A stretch of DNA of 64,000 nucleotides from JAABRB01 sp963735025 (GCA_963735025.1 CAVTJG010000011.1:186001-250000); one strand, 5' to 3'. Positions 25,917 through 37,269 are shown, counted from the first letter of the stretch. Notes: generated from the letters alone by a model not told the origin. A program made the numbers and translations.

Positions 25917-27644
25917 CTAGAGCGTCGTCGTTCCTTGATCGGGCCGACGGCGTGCGACGTCTTCGGCGACGAGGACGATCCGCACGGGAGGCTCGGGGCC
26001 GAGGTGGAATGCCCACTTCGCATCGCGCAGCTCGCGCTCCGAGATGGTGAGCCGATCGCGGTGACGGAGCAGCTCGAGCCAGGACTCCTCGACCCATTGC
26101 TCGACGTAACGTCCCGGGGTCTCCGGATCGCGGAAGAACGCCCACGAGCTCGCCCCGGCGCGCATCCGTGACTGGCGACTCTGCTTCATGAGTGCGATGA
26201 AGGCGGGCGCGTTCTTCGGATCGATCAGGTATTCGACCATCACCTGCACCGGGCCCTCGTCGTGCTCGACCGACGTCACCAGCTCGGGCTCGCGCCAGTG
26301 CTTCGATGGCGCGAGGTTCTCTTCCCGCAAGTTCGATACGGGATAGCGGTGCGCGAGCAGAAGGCTCGCCGCGGCGCCGACCGCGGACACGGCGAAGGCT
26401 GACACGAGGCCCCAGGAAGTCGCAATCTGGCCCCACAGGAGCGCGCCCAGAGTGCCGCCGCCCATGTATGCCATCTGCACCGCGGCAAGTCCGCGACCGC
26501 GCACCCACGCGGGCAGCGCAAGCTGCGCCGTGACGCCGAGCGAGGAGGCGACCGAGATCCACGCGAACCCGCTCGCGACCATCGCTAGACCCAGAACCAC
26601 GACGTTCGTGCTCAGCGCGAACGCCAGCGCCGCACAGGTTTGCAGCAGGATCCCTGCGGTGATCATGTCGTCGCGCGACAGGCGTCGGCGCAACGTGCCG
26701 ATGGTGAACGCGAGCGCCACCGCACCCAGTCCGAAGAGTCCGAACAGCAGCGTATAGGTGTTCGCCCCCGCGCCGAGCCGGTCGCGGACGACGACCGGCA
26801 GGAGCGCGACGAGCGCCACCGCCGAAAGGAAGTAGAAGCTGCCGCGAATGAGGGCGGCGCGCACTGCCGGCGTCTCGCGCGTGAACTGGAGACCGACACG
26901 CATTGCGGCGACGAACCGCTCGGACGGCAAGGTACTCGGCGGCGTTCGCGGTCGCGGCCACCGTGCCAGCACGACAGTGGAGCCGAGCATAACAAGAGCC
27001 ATTGCGAGAAACGCAAACGGAGGCCCTGCAAGCGCGATGATGGCGCCCGCAAGCGGTGGGCCCACGGTCCGCGCGGCGTTCATGGTGGCGCCGTTCCAGA
27101 CGACTGCACGCGGCAGCGCCGCGCGCGGCAGGACTTCCTGGACGAGCGCGGAGTGCGCCGGCAGCCGGAGCGCGAACGTCATCCCCATCGCGAACGCCCC
27201 GGCGAGCAGGATTCCCGGCGAGGCGAGGCCCGCGAAAAGCAAGACGGCGAGCGCGATACCAACGGCACTCATCAGCGCGTGTACCGCGATCAGAATGCGC
27301 CGCCGGTCGGTGAGGTCGGTCAGTGCTCCGCTCGGAAGTGCGAGCAGGACGCTCGGCAGCGAGGCGGCGGACTGCAGGAGCGCGACCAGGACAGCGCTCG
27401 CCCCCAGCGATGCCATTAGCCAGGCCGAGGTAGCCTCGTGCATCGTCATGCAGACATTGGCGCCGAGCCACGTTCCGAGAAGCAGGCGGTAAGGCGCGCA
27501 CGCCCAGGGAGACGTCAGACTCCCGGAAGGCGTCGGGGCGGATACCGCATCGGCCGGTGCGCCTGACGAGTCTCCCCCTGCCGCGGTCTCGGAAGCCTCG
27601 CTTCGGACCTCCGTGCCGTCTCCGCTACTCGCCTTGCGGGTCAC
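25917..27644 (-). CDS. MFS exporter (MFS_3/EntS-like) with C-terminal monooxygenase-like domain
   Basis: This 575-residue major facilitator protein has a cytoplasmic N-terminal extension of about 45 low-complexity residues and then 12 likely membrane helices (about 50-430), with the LTDLTDRRR loop between helices 2 and 3. The soluble C-terminus (about 440-575; VQVMVEYLIDPKNAPAF, RYVEQWVEESWLE) looks like a dimeric alpha-beta-barrel (ABM-like) domain, a combination found in the MFS_3 family. The start is GTG at 27644. Substrate is unknown; the family includes siderophore and drug exporters. Confidence 0.85.
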   Translation of the reverse strand: MTRKASSGDGTEVRSEASETAAGGDSSGAPADAVSAPTPSGSLTSPWACAPYRLLLGTWLGANVCMTMHEATSAWLMASLGASAVLVALLQSAASLPSVLLALPSGALTDLTDRRRILIAVHALMSAVGIALAVLLFAGLASPGILLAGAFAMGMTFALRLPAHSALVQEVLPRAALPRAVVWNGATMNAARTVGPPLAGAIIALAGPPFAFLAMALVMLGSTVVLARWPRPRTPPSTLPSERFVAAMRVGLQFTRETPAVRAALIRGSFYFLSAVALVALLPVVVRDRLGAGANTYTLLFGLFGLGAVALAFTIGTLRRRLSRDDMITAGILLQTCAALAFALSTNVVVLGLAMVASGFAWISVASSLGVTAQLALPAWVRGRGLAAVQMAYMGGGTLGALLWGQIATSWGLVSAFAVSAVGAAASLLLAHRYPVSNLREENLAPSKHWREPELVTSVEHDEGPVQVMVEYLIDPKNAPAFIALMKQSRQSRMRAGASSWAFFRDPETPGRYVEQWVEESWLELLRHRDRLTISERELRDAKWAFHLGPEPPVRIVLVAEDVARRRPDQGTTTL

Positions 27645-27705
27645 AACGCTCCATTCGATTCTTGCCGATCATCCATTCTGCTCGCGCTCGAGCGGCTTTG
27701 CCGCC

Positions 27706-28620
27706 TTACACCGAGGCGCCGCCGATATCCGCGCGATGGAGCAGAAACACCTGTTCGTCGCCGGAGTGCGTGGCAAGCCAGATGAACGGCACGCGCGAAT
27801 AGGCGGCCTCGAGGACTGTGCGATTCGCGCCGATTTCCACGATGAGGATGCCGTGCTCGGTCAGATGGTCCGGCGCTTCGACGAGGATGCGGCGCACGAC
27901 GTCCAATCCGTCCGACCCTCCCGCGAGTGCTAAATCCGGCTCGTGGCGATACTCGGCGGGCAATTCGCGCATCGCGTGCGCATCCACGTAAGGTGGATTC
28001 ACCAGGATCAGGTCATAACGTTCGCCGCGCAGTGCCGCAAAGAGGTCCGAATGGACGAGGCGCAGTCGATCGCCAAGGCCATAGGCGTCCCGGTTGATGC
28101 GCGCGACGGCGAGTGCATCCTGGGATAGGTCGGATGCATCGATGCGCGCATCTGGAAATGCCCGCGCGGCAAGAATTGCCAGACATCCTGAACCGGTACA
28201 CATGTCCAGGACGCGCCCGATTGATGCACGCGAGGGAGTCCACGGCGCGAGACCGTCGTGCAGCAGTTCTGCAATATGCGACCGTGGAACGATCACTCGC
28301 TCGTCGACATAGAATTGAAGGCCATCCAGCCACGCTTCCTTCAGCAGGTAGGCGAGCGGTACACGGGAATCGATTCGCAGGCTGGCCAGTTCCTCGAGGC
28401 GCTGCGCGCGCGCTTGCTCCACCGGACGATCGAGCGCGGCATCCAGATCGTCGAATGGTATATCGAGCACGCTGCATACCAGCCACGCCGCTTCATCACG
28501 AGCGGAACTGGTCCCATGACCGAAGGCGAGACGGGCCGCCGCGAAGCGGCGCGTGATCCTGCGCCAGTGGTCCCGTACGATTGAGGGTGCCCCAGGGGGG
28601 CGACGCTTGCGGCCGGTCAA
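27706..28620 (-). CDS. prmB: 50S ribosomal protein L3 glutamine N5-methyltransferase
   Basis: PrmB methylates a Gln of ribosomal protein L3. The 304-residue protein has an N-terminal helical domain, the SAM-binding motif DMCTGSGCLAI near residue 141 and the catalytic NPPY motif near 209. The N-terminal PLAYLLKEAWLDGLQFYVD segment is typical of the PrmB/PrmC group. The start is TTG at 28620, overlapping the dapE stop (TTGA), so the two are translationally coupled. Related PrmC acts on release factors; the dapE linkage and VNPPYVDA favour PrmB. Confidence 0.88.
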   Translation of the reverse strand: MTGRKRRPPGAPSIVRDHWRRITRRFAAARLAFGHGTSSARDEAAWLVCSVLDIPFDDLDAALDRPVEQARAQRLEELASLRIDSRVPLAYLLKEAWLDGLQFYVDERVIVPRSHIAELLHDGLAPWTPSRASIGRVLDMCTGSGCLAILAARAFPDARIDASDLSQDALAVARINRDAYGLGDRLRLVHSDLFAALRGERYDLILVNPPYVDAHAMRELPAEYRHEPDLALAGGSDGLDVVRRILVEAPDHLTEHGILIVEIGANRTVLEAAYSRVPFIWLATHSGDEQVFLLHRADIGGASV

Positions 28621-29744
28621 GCGAGCAGTCGGTCGAGGACGCCGAGATAGACGGCGCTGAGCGGTTCGATCTCCGCGACCGCGACGTGCTCGTCTATCTT
28701 GTGGATGGAATCGTTCAAGACGCCGAACTCCACGACCTGCGGACAGATCCGCGCGATGAACCGCCCGTCCGACGTGCCGCCAGTCGTGGAGACTTCCGCC
28801 TCGACGCCGGTCACCGCGCGAATGGAGTCACGCATGGCATCGACGAGCGCGCCGCGCTCGGTGAGAAACGGCTGTGCGGAGAGCGACCATTCGAGCGCGT
28901 AGTCGAGGCCATGCCGATCCAGGATCGCATGCACCTTTTGCTTGAGCCCGTCGGGCGTACTCGACGTGGCATAGCGAAAGTTGAAAAGCACCTCCACGTC
29001 GCCCGGGATCACGTTGGCGGCGCCGGTGCCCCCCCGGATATTGGATACCTGCCAGGTGGTCGGTGGGAAATGCTCGTTGCCTCGATCCCACTCCGCGGCC
29101 GCCAACTCCGCGAGCGCCGGGGCGAACGTGTGGACGGGATTGCGGGCAAGATGCGGGTACGCCACGTGGCCCTGAACGCCCCTGACCAGCAATCGTCCGG
29201 ACAGCGAGCCACGGCGGCCATTCTTGATCGTGTCGCCGAGTCGCGCGACGGAAGTGGGTTCTCCGACGATGCAGTAGTCGATCCGTTCGCCGCGCTGCGC
29301 GAGCCGTTCGACGACCGTCACCGTGCCATCCGTCGCGATGCCTTCCTCGTCGGAGGTGATGAGGAGAGCGATGGAACCGCGATGTGCCGGATGCTTGCGA
29401 AGGAATGCCTCACTTGCCGTGACGAATGCCGCCACGGCAGTCTTCATGTCGGCCGCGCCCCGCCCGTATAGCTGACCCGCGCGCTCCGCGGGCTCGAACG
29501 GTGGCGAGTGCCACGCTTCGAGCGGGCCGGTTGGAACGACGTCCGTATGGCCCGCGAAGCAGAGCAAAGGGCCATCGGTTCCGTGCCTGGCCCAGAGATT
29601 GGTGACCGGCCCGCTCGGCATGCTTTCGATCGTGAACCCGATTGCACGCAAGCGCTCGGCGATGAGCGCCTGACAGCCCGCGTCATCGGGCGTCACGGAG
29701 GGGCGCGCGATCAGCGCGCGGGCGAGGGCAAGGGTTTCGCTCAT
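28617..29744 (-). CDS. dapE: Succinyl-diaminopimelate desuccinylase
   Basis: DapE hydrolyses N-succinyl-LL-diaminopimelate, the step after DapC, for lysine and peptidoglycan. From ATG 29744 it has 375 residues with metal-binding CFAGHTDVVPTG near 62-73, YGRGAADMKTAVAAF near 93, TSDEEG near 132 and the late GGTSDGRF. An in-frame upstream codon at 29825 would add 27 Pro/Ala residues from intergenic repeat DNA and is rejected. The dapC, dapD and dapE genes are all within 5 kb here on the same strand. Confidence 0.95.
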   Translation of the reverse strand: MSETLALARALIARPSVTPDDAGCQALIAERLRAIGFTIESMPSGPVTNLWARHGTDGPLLCFAGHTDVVPTGPLEAWHSPPFEPAERAGQLYGRGAADMKTAVAAFVTASEAFLRKHPAHRGSIALLITSDEEGIATDGTVTVVERLAQRGERIDYCIVGEPTSVARLGDTIKNGRRGSLSGRLLVRGVQGHVAYPHLARNPVHTFAPALAELAAAEWDRGNEHFPPTTWQVSNIRGGTGAANVIPGDVEVLFNFRYATSSTPDGLKQKVHAILDRHGLDYALEWSLSAQPFLTERGALVDAMRDSIRAVTGVEAEVSTTGGTSDGRFIARICPQVVEFGVLNDSIHKIDEHVAVAEIEPLSAVYLGVLDRLLA

Positions 29745-29825
29745 CGGCGGCAGTCTACCAGCGGGGATGCCGGCTGCGGCTTGCGGCGAAGGAGCCGGGG
29801 TCGTTCCACGCGCCGTACACACCAC

Positions 29826-29865
29826 CCCGCCCGCTTCGCGGGCACCCCTCCTCGGAGAGGAGGGG
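29826..29865. repeat. Paired GC hairpins between dapE and pilU
   Basis: GCCCGC-TTC-GCGGGC (29829-29843) is followed by CCCCTCCTC-GGA-GAGGAGGGG (29845-29865). Both stems are perfect. No T-tract follows on the coding strand. This looks like a REP-type intergenic element and may stabilise or end the upstream transcript. Confidence 0.55.
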
Positions 29866-29879
29866 AAAAACCGATCTAT

Positions 29880-31046
<1,167 letters not shown>

Positions 31047-31116
31047 GGCGTTCCTCCGGGCGTGAGGGGGGAGCTGAAGTGCAAGTGTCCGGATATCGGA
31101 CTCTTGCAAGGGTTCC

Positions 31117-31938
31117 CTAGTCTCCGCGCAGCAATTCGTTGATGCCGGTTTTCGCGCGAGTCTTGGCGTCGACCCGTTTCACGATGACGGCGCAGTAAAG
31201 GCCGTATTTTCCGTCTGCCGAGGGCAGCGTTCCAGGAACTACTACCGATCCGCTCGGGACCCGCCCATAAGAGATCTCGCCGGAAGCCCGGTCGTAGATC
31301 CGCGTGCTGATCCCGATGAATACGCCCATCGAGATCACCGAATTCTCCTCCACGACGACTCCCTCCACGACCTCGGATCGGGCGCCGATGAAGCAGTTGT
31401 CCTCGATGATGGTCGGATTGGCCTGGATCGGCTCGAGCACCCCGCCGATGCCCACGCCTCCCGAAAGATGGACGTTCCGGCCGATCTGCGCGCAGGATCC
31501 GACCGTCGCCCAGGTATCGACCATCGTGCCTTCGTCGACATAAGCGCCGATATTGACGTAGGAGGGCATCAGCACGACGTTCTTGGCGATGTAGGCGCCG
31601 CGCCGCGCCATCGCCGGCGGGACGACCCGAAAACCACCGGAAGTGAAGTCTGCACCGGTATAGCCTGCAAACTTGGTGGGGACCTTGTCGAAGTAGCGCG
31701 TCATGGCCCCGTCCATCACGGTGTTGTCTTCGAGACGGAAGGAGAGCAGCACGGCTTTCTTGATCCACTGATGGGTATGCCAGGCGCCGTCGATCTTCTC
31801 TGCGACGCGGAGCTTGCCCTTGTCGAGGTGTGCGAGGACTTCGGATACGGCGTTCCGCAGCTTCGGATCCGCTGTGGACGAAGATACCTGCGCGCGTCCC
31901 TCCCAGGCTAGGTCGATGAGGCTTTCGATTTCCTGCAT
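31117..31938 (-). CDS. dapD: Tetrahydrodipicolinate N-succinyltransferase
   Basis: DapD transfers succinyl from succinyl-CoA to tetrahydrodipicolinate in lysine/DAP synthesis. The 273-residue protein has an N-terminal helical domain and a left-handed beta-helix with hexapeptide repeats (GAYVDEGTMVDTWATVGSCA, then GGVGIGG). Length equals the family standard of about 274. It lies between pilU and dapC, 15 bases after dapC. Confidence 0.96.
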   Translation of the reverse strand: MQEIESLIDLAWEGRAQVSSSTADPKLRNAVSEVLAHLDKGKLRVAEKIDGAWHTHQWIKKAVLLSFRLEDNTVMDGAMTRYFDKVPTKFAGYTGADFTSGGFRVVPPAMARRGAYIAKNVVLMPSYVNIGAYVDEGTMVDTWATVGSCAQIGRNVHLSGGVGIGGVLEPIQANPTIIEDNCFIGARSEVVEGVVVEENSVISMGVFIGISTRIYDRASGEISYGRVPSGSVVVPGTLPSADGKYGLYCAVIVKRVDAKTRAKTGINELLRGD

Positions 31939-31953
31939 GTCTCGAGTCGGCGG

Positions 31954-33147
31954 CTAGAGGTTCTTGGTAAAGCGGCGGATCCGGTCGATGCCCTCGATGC
32001 ACTCTTCGTAGCGGGCAACAAGCGCGACGCGAACGTGATTCCGGCCAGGGTTGGTGCCATGCGCCTCGCGGGCCAGAAAGCTTCCTGGCAGCACGGTCAC
32101 ATTATAGTCACGGTAGAGCCCCTGGGCGAACTTGGTGTCGGATATCGGCGTGCGGATCCAGAAATAGAATCCCCCGTCAGGCAGCGCGGTTTCAAGCGGT
32201 GCCGCTAGCATCGGCAGGGCAGCCATGAACTTGGCGCGATAGAGCACGCGATTCTCGACAACGTGCGCTTCGTCGCACCACGCCGCCTCGCTCGCTGCTT
32301 GCACGGCGGGATTCATGGCGCTGCCGTGATAGGTTCGATAGAGCAGGAAGTTCTTCAGGATCGCGGCATCTCCGGCGGCAAAACCGGAGCGCAGCCCGGG
32401 CGCATTGGAGCGCTTCGACAGGCTGGACAGGACGACAAGGCGCGGAAAACCATCGCGGCCGAGGCGGCGAGCGGCCTCCAGCGCGCCAAGCGGAGGAGCC
32501 TGCTCGTCCAGGAAGCATTCTGAGTAGCACTCGTCCGCCACGACGACGAATCCCCAGCGATCGGACAGCTCGAACACGCGTTGCCATTCGTCGAGCGGCA
32601 TGACGCGTCCGGTCGGATTGCCGGGTGAGCAGGCATAGAAGAGCTGCACTTTGCACCAAACCGATTCAGGAATTGCGTCGAGATCCAGAGCGAAGTCGTT
32701 CTCCCGCTGCTGGTTGACGAAGTAGGGCATCGCACCGGCGAGGTACGCGGCGCCTTCGTAGATCTGGTAGAACGGATTCGGACAGATCACGACGGCATCG
32801 CCGCCGGTGGGGTCCACGACCGTCTGGGCAATGGCGAACAGTGCCTCGCGCGAGCCGTTGACCGGGAGGACCTGGGTATCCGGATTGACGGACTCCAGCT
32901 GGTACCGGCGTTCCAGCCAAGCTGAGATCGCCCTACGCAGTCCTGGCAGGCCCGCAGTTGCCGGATAGCTCGCGAGTCCGGCGAGGTGGTCCGTCAAGAC
33001 GCGCTTGATGAATTCCGGCGTCGGGTGCTTCGGCTCGCCGATCGACAGGCTGATGGGACTCCACTTGGCATCGGGAGACGTCTGCGCAAACAGCTCGCGC
33101 AGCTTCTCGAACGGGTAGGGTTGCAGCTTTGCGAGATTCGGGTTCAT
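31954..33147 (-). CDS. dapC: Succinyldiaminopimelate transaminase
   Basis: This PLP-dependent class I aminotransferase of 397 residues converts N-succinyl-2-amino-6-oxopimelate to succinyl-DAP. The PLP lysine is in SSLSKRSN near residue 242, with CSPGNPTG near 173 and a late NHVRVALV arginine site for the substrate carboxylate. The location next to dapD and near dapE supports DapC rather than another aminotransferase. The promoter region is upstream of 33147, before queF. Confidence 0.93.
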   Translation of the reverse strand: MNPNLAKLQPYPFEKLRELFAQTSPDAKWSPISLSIGEPKHPTPEFIKRVLTDHLAGLASYPATAGLPGLRRAISAWLERRYQLESVNPDTQVLPVNGSREALFAIAQTVVDPTGGDAVVICPNPFYQIYEGAAYLAGAMPYFVNQQRENDFALDLDAIPESVWCKVQLFYACSPGNPTGRVMPLDEWQRVFELSDRWGFVVVADECYSECFLDEQAPPLGALEAARRLGRDGFPRLVVLSSLSKRSNAPGLRSGFAAGDAAILKNFLLYRTYHGSAMNPAVQAASEAAWCDEAHVVENRVLYRAKFMAALPMLAAPLETALPDGGFYFWIRTPISDTKFAQGLYRDYNVTVLPGSFLAREAHGTNPGRNHVRVALVARYEECIEGIDRIRRFTKNL

Positions 33148-33193
33148 GCAGAGCCTGGCCGTCGGCCTCGCGCAGGACGCTCGTCGCGCATTC

Positions 33194-33610
33194 TTATCGT
33201 ACGGTCCCGGCGGACTCGAAGCGAATCGGCTCGATCTGTATCGCCGGCTTCCAGCGCGCCTTGCGATGCTCCGCCACGATCGTCGTATAGATGCCGCCGC
33301 GCACGAGGAACCGGGCGGTCAGGCGGGCAAAGCGCGGCGCGATCGCCCGCACCAGATCGTCGAGAATCCGGTTCGTTACTGCTTCATGGAAGGCGCCTTC
33401 GTTGCGAAAGGACCAGATATAGAGCTTGAGGCTCTTGAGCTCGACGCACCGGCGATGCGCGACGTAATCGAGATGAAGCGTCGCGAAGTCCGGCTGTCCG
33501 GTCATCGGACACAGGCACGTGAACTCCGGAATGTCCATGTGGATCAGGTAGTCCCGCGTCGGCGCCGGGTTCGGAAAGGTCGCCAGCGCTTTGCTCGGTT
33601 TGTCAGGCAT
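33194..33610 (-). CDS. queF: NADPH-dependent 7-cyano-7-deazaguanine reductase
   Basis: QueF reduces preQ0 to preQ1 in queuosine synthesis. The 138-residue protein is the short, single-domain (YkvM-like) form. The catalytic Cys is in FTCLCPMTGQPDF near residue 33, and the QueF motif ELKSLKLYIWSFRNEGAFHE follows. Its end is 46 bases from the dapC start, on the same strand. No other queuosine gene is in view. Confidence 0.94.
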   Translation of the reverse strand: MPDKPSKALATFPNPAPTRDYLIHMDIPEFTCLCPMTGQPDFATLHLDYVAHRRCVELKSLKLYIWSFRNEGAFHEAVTNRILDDLVRAIAPRFARLTARFLVRGGIYTTIVAEHRKARWKPAIQIEPIRFESAGTVR

Positions 33611-33753
33611 CGTGGGGGGACGCGGAAGGGGAGGCGAAAGGAGTGTGGGGGTCGGGGAAGCGAAGGCGTGATGTTATTATATCGGCCGTGATTTACACGC
33701 CAGTTTTGCGATAGTCGCACGACTCCCTCCAGCAGACCTCCCGGCCTACCACT

Positions 33754-36700
33754 TTGCGCCTCACTCAGATCAAGCTAGCAGGGTTCAAGTCATTCGTTGA
33801 CCCGACAAATATCGATTTGCCCGGCAAGCTCGTGGGGGTCGTCGGCCCGAACGGATGCGGGAAATCCAACATCATTGACGCGATCCGCTGGGTCCTGGGC
33901 GAGAGCAAGGCCTCCGCCTTGCGCGGCGAGTCGATGCAGGACGTGATTTTCAACGGGACCGCGCTGCGCAACCCCGTCGCGCGCGCCAGCGTCGAGCTTG
34001 TTTTCGACAACTCGATGGGCAAGGCAGCCGGCCAGTGGTCGCAATACGCCGAGATCTCGATCAGGCGCGTCCTGCAGCGCGATGGCGAATCGTCCTATTT
34101 CATCAACAACACGCACGTGCGCCGGCGCGACGTCCAGGACATCTTCCTCGGCACGGGCGTGGGGCCGCGCGCATACGCGATCATCGAGCAGGGAATGATC
34201 TCGCGTGTCATCGAGGCGAAACCCGAGGAGTTGCGGGTCTTTCTCGAGGAAGCAGCCGGCGTCTCCAAGTACAAGGAACGGCGCCGCGAGACCGAGCATC
34301 GGCTCGAAGATACCCGCGAGAACCTCGCGCGGGTCGACGATATCCGACGTGAGCTCGAGACCCAGATCGAGAAGCTCACGCACCAGGCGGAAATCGCCAC
34401 CCAGTACAAGGCCCTGCACGCGGAAGCCCAGCTCAAGCAACAGTTGCTCTGGCTCCTTCGCAAGCAGGAAGCCGGCAACGACGCTGCACGGCAGCGCCGC
34501 GAGATCGAAAAGGCCACGAACGAACTGGAAGCAGAGTCGGCGCGCCTGCGCGAGATCGAGAAGCGGGTCGAAGCGCTGCGTGCCGAACACTATTCGGCTG
34601 CGGACACCGTCAATGCCGCGCAGGGTGAGTTCTACACTGTCAACACCGAGGTGTCGCGGCTCGAGACGGAGATCAGGTTCGTCGGCGAGACGCGTCAGCG
34701 GCTCGAAGCCCAGATCGGTCAAATCGCCTTGCGGCTGGAACAGTGGGAACGCCAGCGCGGCGAGCTCGACGGGGCCCAGAGCATGTGGAATGCACGACGT
34801 GCGGAAGCCCAGGAGCGCGTCGGCGAAGCCGAGCAACAGGTCGCCCACGAGCGCGCGAACGTGCCCGCGGCCGAGGAGCGCTACCGGAGCGCGCAGGCCC
34901 GCCTCGGCGAGGCGCGGGGCGAGATCGGACGAGCCGAGCAGGCGCTTCAGGTGGAGCAGAACACGCTCGCGCACGTCGGCCGAGTGCTGGTTCAGCTCGA
35001 GCAGCGCGCGGAGCGCCTGCAGACGGAACTCGGCCAGCTCGTCGAACCGGACGCGGCCCGAGTGGTCGAGATCCAATCGCTCGCAGAGGCAGCCGTACGC
35101 GACCTTGCTGTGCTGAGTGCAGATATCGAGGAGACCGAGGCGGCATTGCCCGAGCTCGAAGCGGGACAGCGCACCGCGCTCGACCGGCTGCAGCAGCTCG
35201 AGCGTGAAAAGAGCGCGCTCGAGGGGCGGCTTTCGACGCTCAGGCGGATCCAGGAGCGGGTCGACGAGGACGCCGAGATTCAGGACTGGCTCGTGCGCCA
35301 TGCGCTCACTGCACTACCTCGGCTATGGCAGAAAGTGACCGTCGACCCCGGCTGGGAGACTGCCGTCGAGTCGGTCTTGCGAGAGCGCTTGCATTCCCTG
35401 GAGCTTGCCGATCCCGAAGCGATCCAGGCACTCCTCGACGATCCGCCTGCGGCGAAGCTTGCCGTGTTTTCCCGGGGTGAGACAACGACTGCATCGAGTG
35501 AAACGGGATTGCCGCCACTTGCGGGCAAAGTTCGCTGCAGCGATCCCGCGATCAGGGGCCTCGTGGAGGACTGGCTGGACGGTTTCTACGCCGTCGACGG
35601 AATTCCGCGGTTGATGGATCGGCTCGCGCTTCCCCCTGGGGCGGTACTGGTGAATCGCGAGGGCCACCAGTTCGGACGGTATTCGGTCGGCTTCCATGGC
35701 CCGGATTCCGGTGACGCCGGATTATTGGTGCGGCAGCGGGAGATCGAAGCGCTGACCGCGGAGCTCGCCGGTTACGCGCCGCGTGTGGCCGCAGCGCAGG
35801 CTGAATTGGCACGCACGGAATCCGGGCTCGCCGACCAACGCGCTCGACTGACGACTCTTCGCAGCGGGGAGGCGGACCTCACGCAACGCCACCACGACCA
35901 GGAACTCGAGCATTTGCGGCTGGCGGAAGGCGCAGCACGGGTCAGGGAGCGGCGTGACCAGATCCGGCGCGAGCTTGCCGAATTGCAAGAGCAGAGCGCG
36001 GCCGAGCGATCGAACCAGGAGAGCTCCGAGGCCAACGTACTCCGGCACCAAGGCGAGATCGACCGCGTCTATGCCGCATTCGAGTCGGTCCAGGCGGATC
36101 ACGACGACGCCCAGCGGCAACTCGACGCGCAGCGTGAAACCGTTCAGTCGGTCGAGCGGGCGGCCCAGGAAGCACTATTTCTCGCGCGCGAATCAGATAG
36201 TAAAATCAATGAGATAAACCGCTCTGTTGAGAATCTACTTGAGCAAATGACCGGGGCTCAGGGACAGCGCACGACCGCGCAGGAAGAACTCGGGTCGCTC
36301 GAGGACGGCGCACTACGGGTCAGCCTGAACGACATGCTTGCCCGGCGGGTCGAGCGGGAGCGTGCACTGGCGGAAGCGCGCAATCTTCAGGAGGATCTCG
36401 GCGCGCAGTTGCGCGCCGTCGACGAGGAACGTCTGGCATGCGAGCAACGGTTGCCGCCGCTGCGAGACCGCATGGGCGATCTGCGCCTGAAGGAACAGGC
36501 CGCCAGCATGAATCACGACCAATACGCCGCTCAACTGGCCGAAGCCGGAGCCGACGAAGCGGCCCTGGCCGAGCGTCTGGAGCGGGGGATGCGGCCAAAT
36601 GCGTTGCAAGGCGAGATCGGACGCCTGCACCAGGCAATGGAGGAACTCGGCGCGATCAATATGGCTGCGCTCGAAGAGCTTGCGTCATCGCAGGAGCGCA

Positions 36701-37269
36701 AGGAATTCCTGGACGCCCAGGCAACCGACCTCTCCGAGGCCCTTGCAACACTCGAGAATGCAATCCGACGCATCGATCGCGAGACGCGCGAGATGCTGCG
36801 CAAGACGTTCGAAGATGCCAACCGCCAGTTCGGCCAGCTTTTCCCCGCGTTGTTCGGCGGCGGCGAAGCGCAGCTGGTCATGACCGGCGACGAAATTCTG
36901 GACTGCGGCGTCGAAGTCCGAGCACAGCCGCCCGGCAAGCGCAATTCCACCATACACTTGCTGTCCGGCGGCGAAAAAGCGCTCACGGCAATCGCGCTGG
37001 TATTTTCACTGTTCCAGCTCAATCCGGCGCCTTTTTGCCTTCTGGACGAGGTGGACGCACCGCTCGACGACACCAACACCGAGCGCTTTTGCGGTCTCGT
37101 CAAGCGGATGTCGGAGCAGACTCAGTTCGCATTCATCAGTCACAACAAGATCACGATGGAAATCGCCGAGCAGCTCATCGGTGTGACCATGCAGGAATCG
37201 GGCGTATCGCGCGTCGTCACGGTGGACATCGAAGAAGCGCTGCGGATGAAGGAGGCTGTCGCGGCATGA
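33754..37269 (+). CDS. smc: Chromosome partition protein SMC
   Basis: SMC is the ATPase core of bacterial condensin and works with ScpA/ScpB (encoded at 12228-13668). The 1171-residue protein has Walker A GPNGCGKSN at residues 31-39, two long coiled coils rich in Glu, Arg and Gln, a hinge around residues 505-640, and at the end the signature LSGGEKALTAIAL with Walker B CLLDEVDAPLDD. The start is TTG at 33754 and no better codon is in frame. The zipA and ligA genes follow, as in other betaproteobacteria. Confidence 0.96.
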   Translation: MRLTQIKLAGFKSFVDPTNIDLPGKLVGVVGPNGCGKSNIIDAIRWVLGESKASALRGESMQDVIFNGTALRNPVARASVELVFDNSMGKAAGQWSQYAEISIRRVLQRDGESSYFINNTHVRRRDVQDIFLGTGVGPRAYAIIEQGMISRVIEAKPEELRVFLEEAAGVSKYKERRRETEHRLEDTRENLARVDDIRRELETQIEKLTHQAEIATQYKALHAEAQLKQQLLWLLRKQEAGNDAARQRREIEKATNELEAESARLREIEKRVEALRAEHYSAADTVNAAQGEFYTVNTEVSRLETEIRFVGETRQRLEAQIGQIALRLEQWERQRGELDGAQSMWNARRAEAQERVGEAEQQVAHERANVPAAEERYRSAQARLGEARGEIGRAEQALQVEQNTLAHVGRVLVQLEQRAERLQTELGQLVEPDAARVVEIQSLAEAAVRDLAVLSADIEETEAALPELEAGQRTALDRLQQLEREKSALEGRLSTLRRIQERVDEDAEIQDWLVRHALTALPRLWQKVTVDPGWETAVESVLRERLHSLELADPEAIQALLDDPPAAKLAVFSRGETTTASSETGLPPLAGKVRCSDPAIRGLVEDWLDGFYAVDGIPRLMDRLALPPGAVLVNREGHQFGRYSVGFHGPDSGDAGLLVRQREIEALTAELAGYAPRVAAAQAELARTESGLADQRARLTTLRSGEADLTQRHHDQELEHLRLAEGAARVRERRDQIRRELAELQEQSAAERSNQESSEANVLRHQGEIDRVYAAFESVQADHDDAQRQLDAQRETVQSVERAAQEALFLARESDSKINEINRSVENLLEQMTGAQGQRTTAQEELGSLEDGALRVSLNDMLARRVERERALAEARNLQEDLGAQLRAVDEERLACEQRLPPLRDRMGDLRLKEQAASMNHDQYAAQLAEAGADEAALAERLERGMRPNALQGEIGRLHQAMEELGAINMAALEELASSQERKEFLDAQATDLSEALATLENAIRRIDRETREMLRKTFEDANRQFGQLFPALFGGGEAQLVMTGDEILDCGVEVRAQPPGKRNSTIHLLSGGEKALTAIALVFSLFQLNPAPFCLLDEVDAPLDDTNTERFCGLVKRMSEQTQFAFISHNKITMEIAEQLIGVTMQESGVSRVVTVDIEEALRMKEAVAA

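Noticed and set aside
25555..27501. A 648-codon minus-strand frame parallel to the MFS gene
   Set aside because: It overlaps the MFS gene in another frame with low-complexity Arg/Ala sequence; the MFS frame has clear membrane helices.
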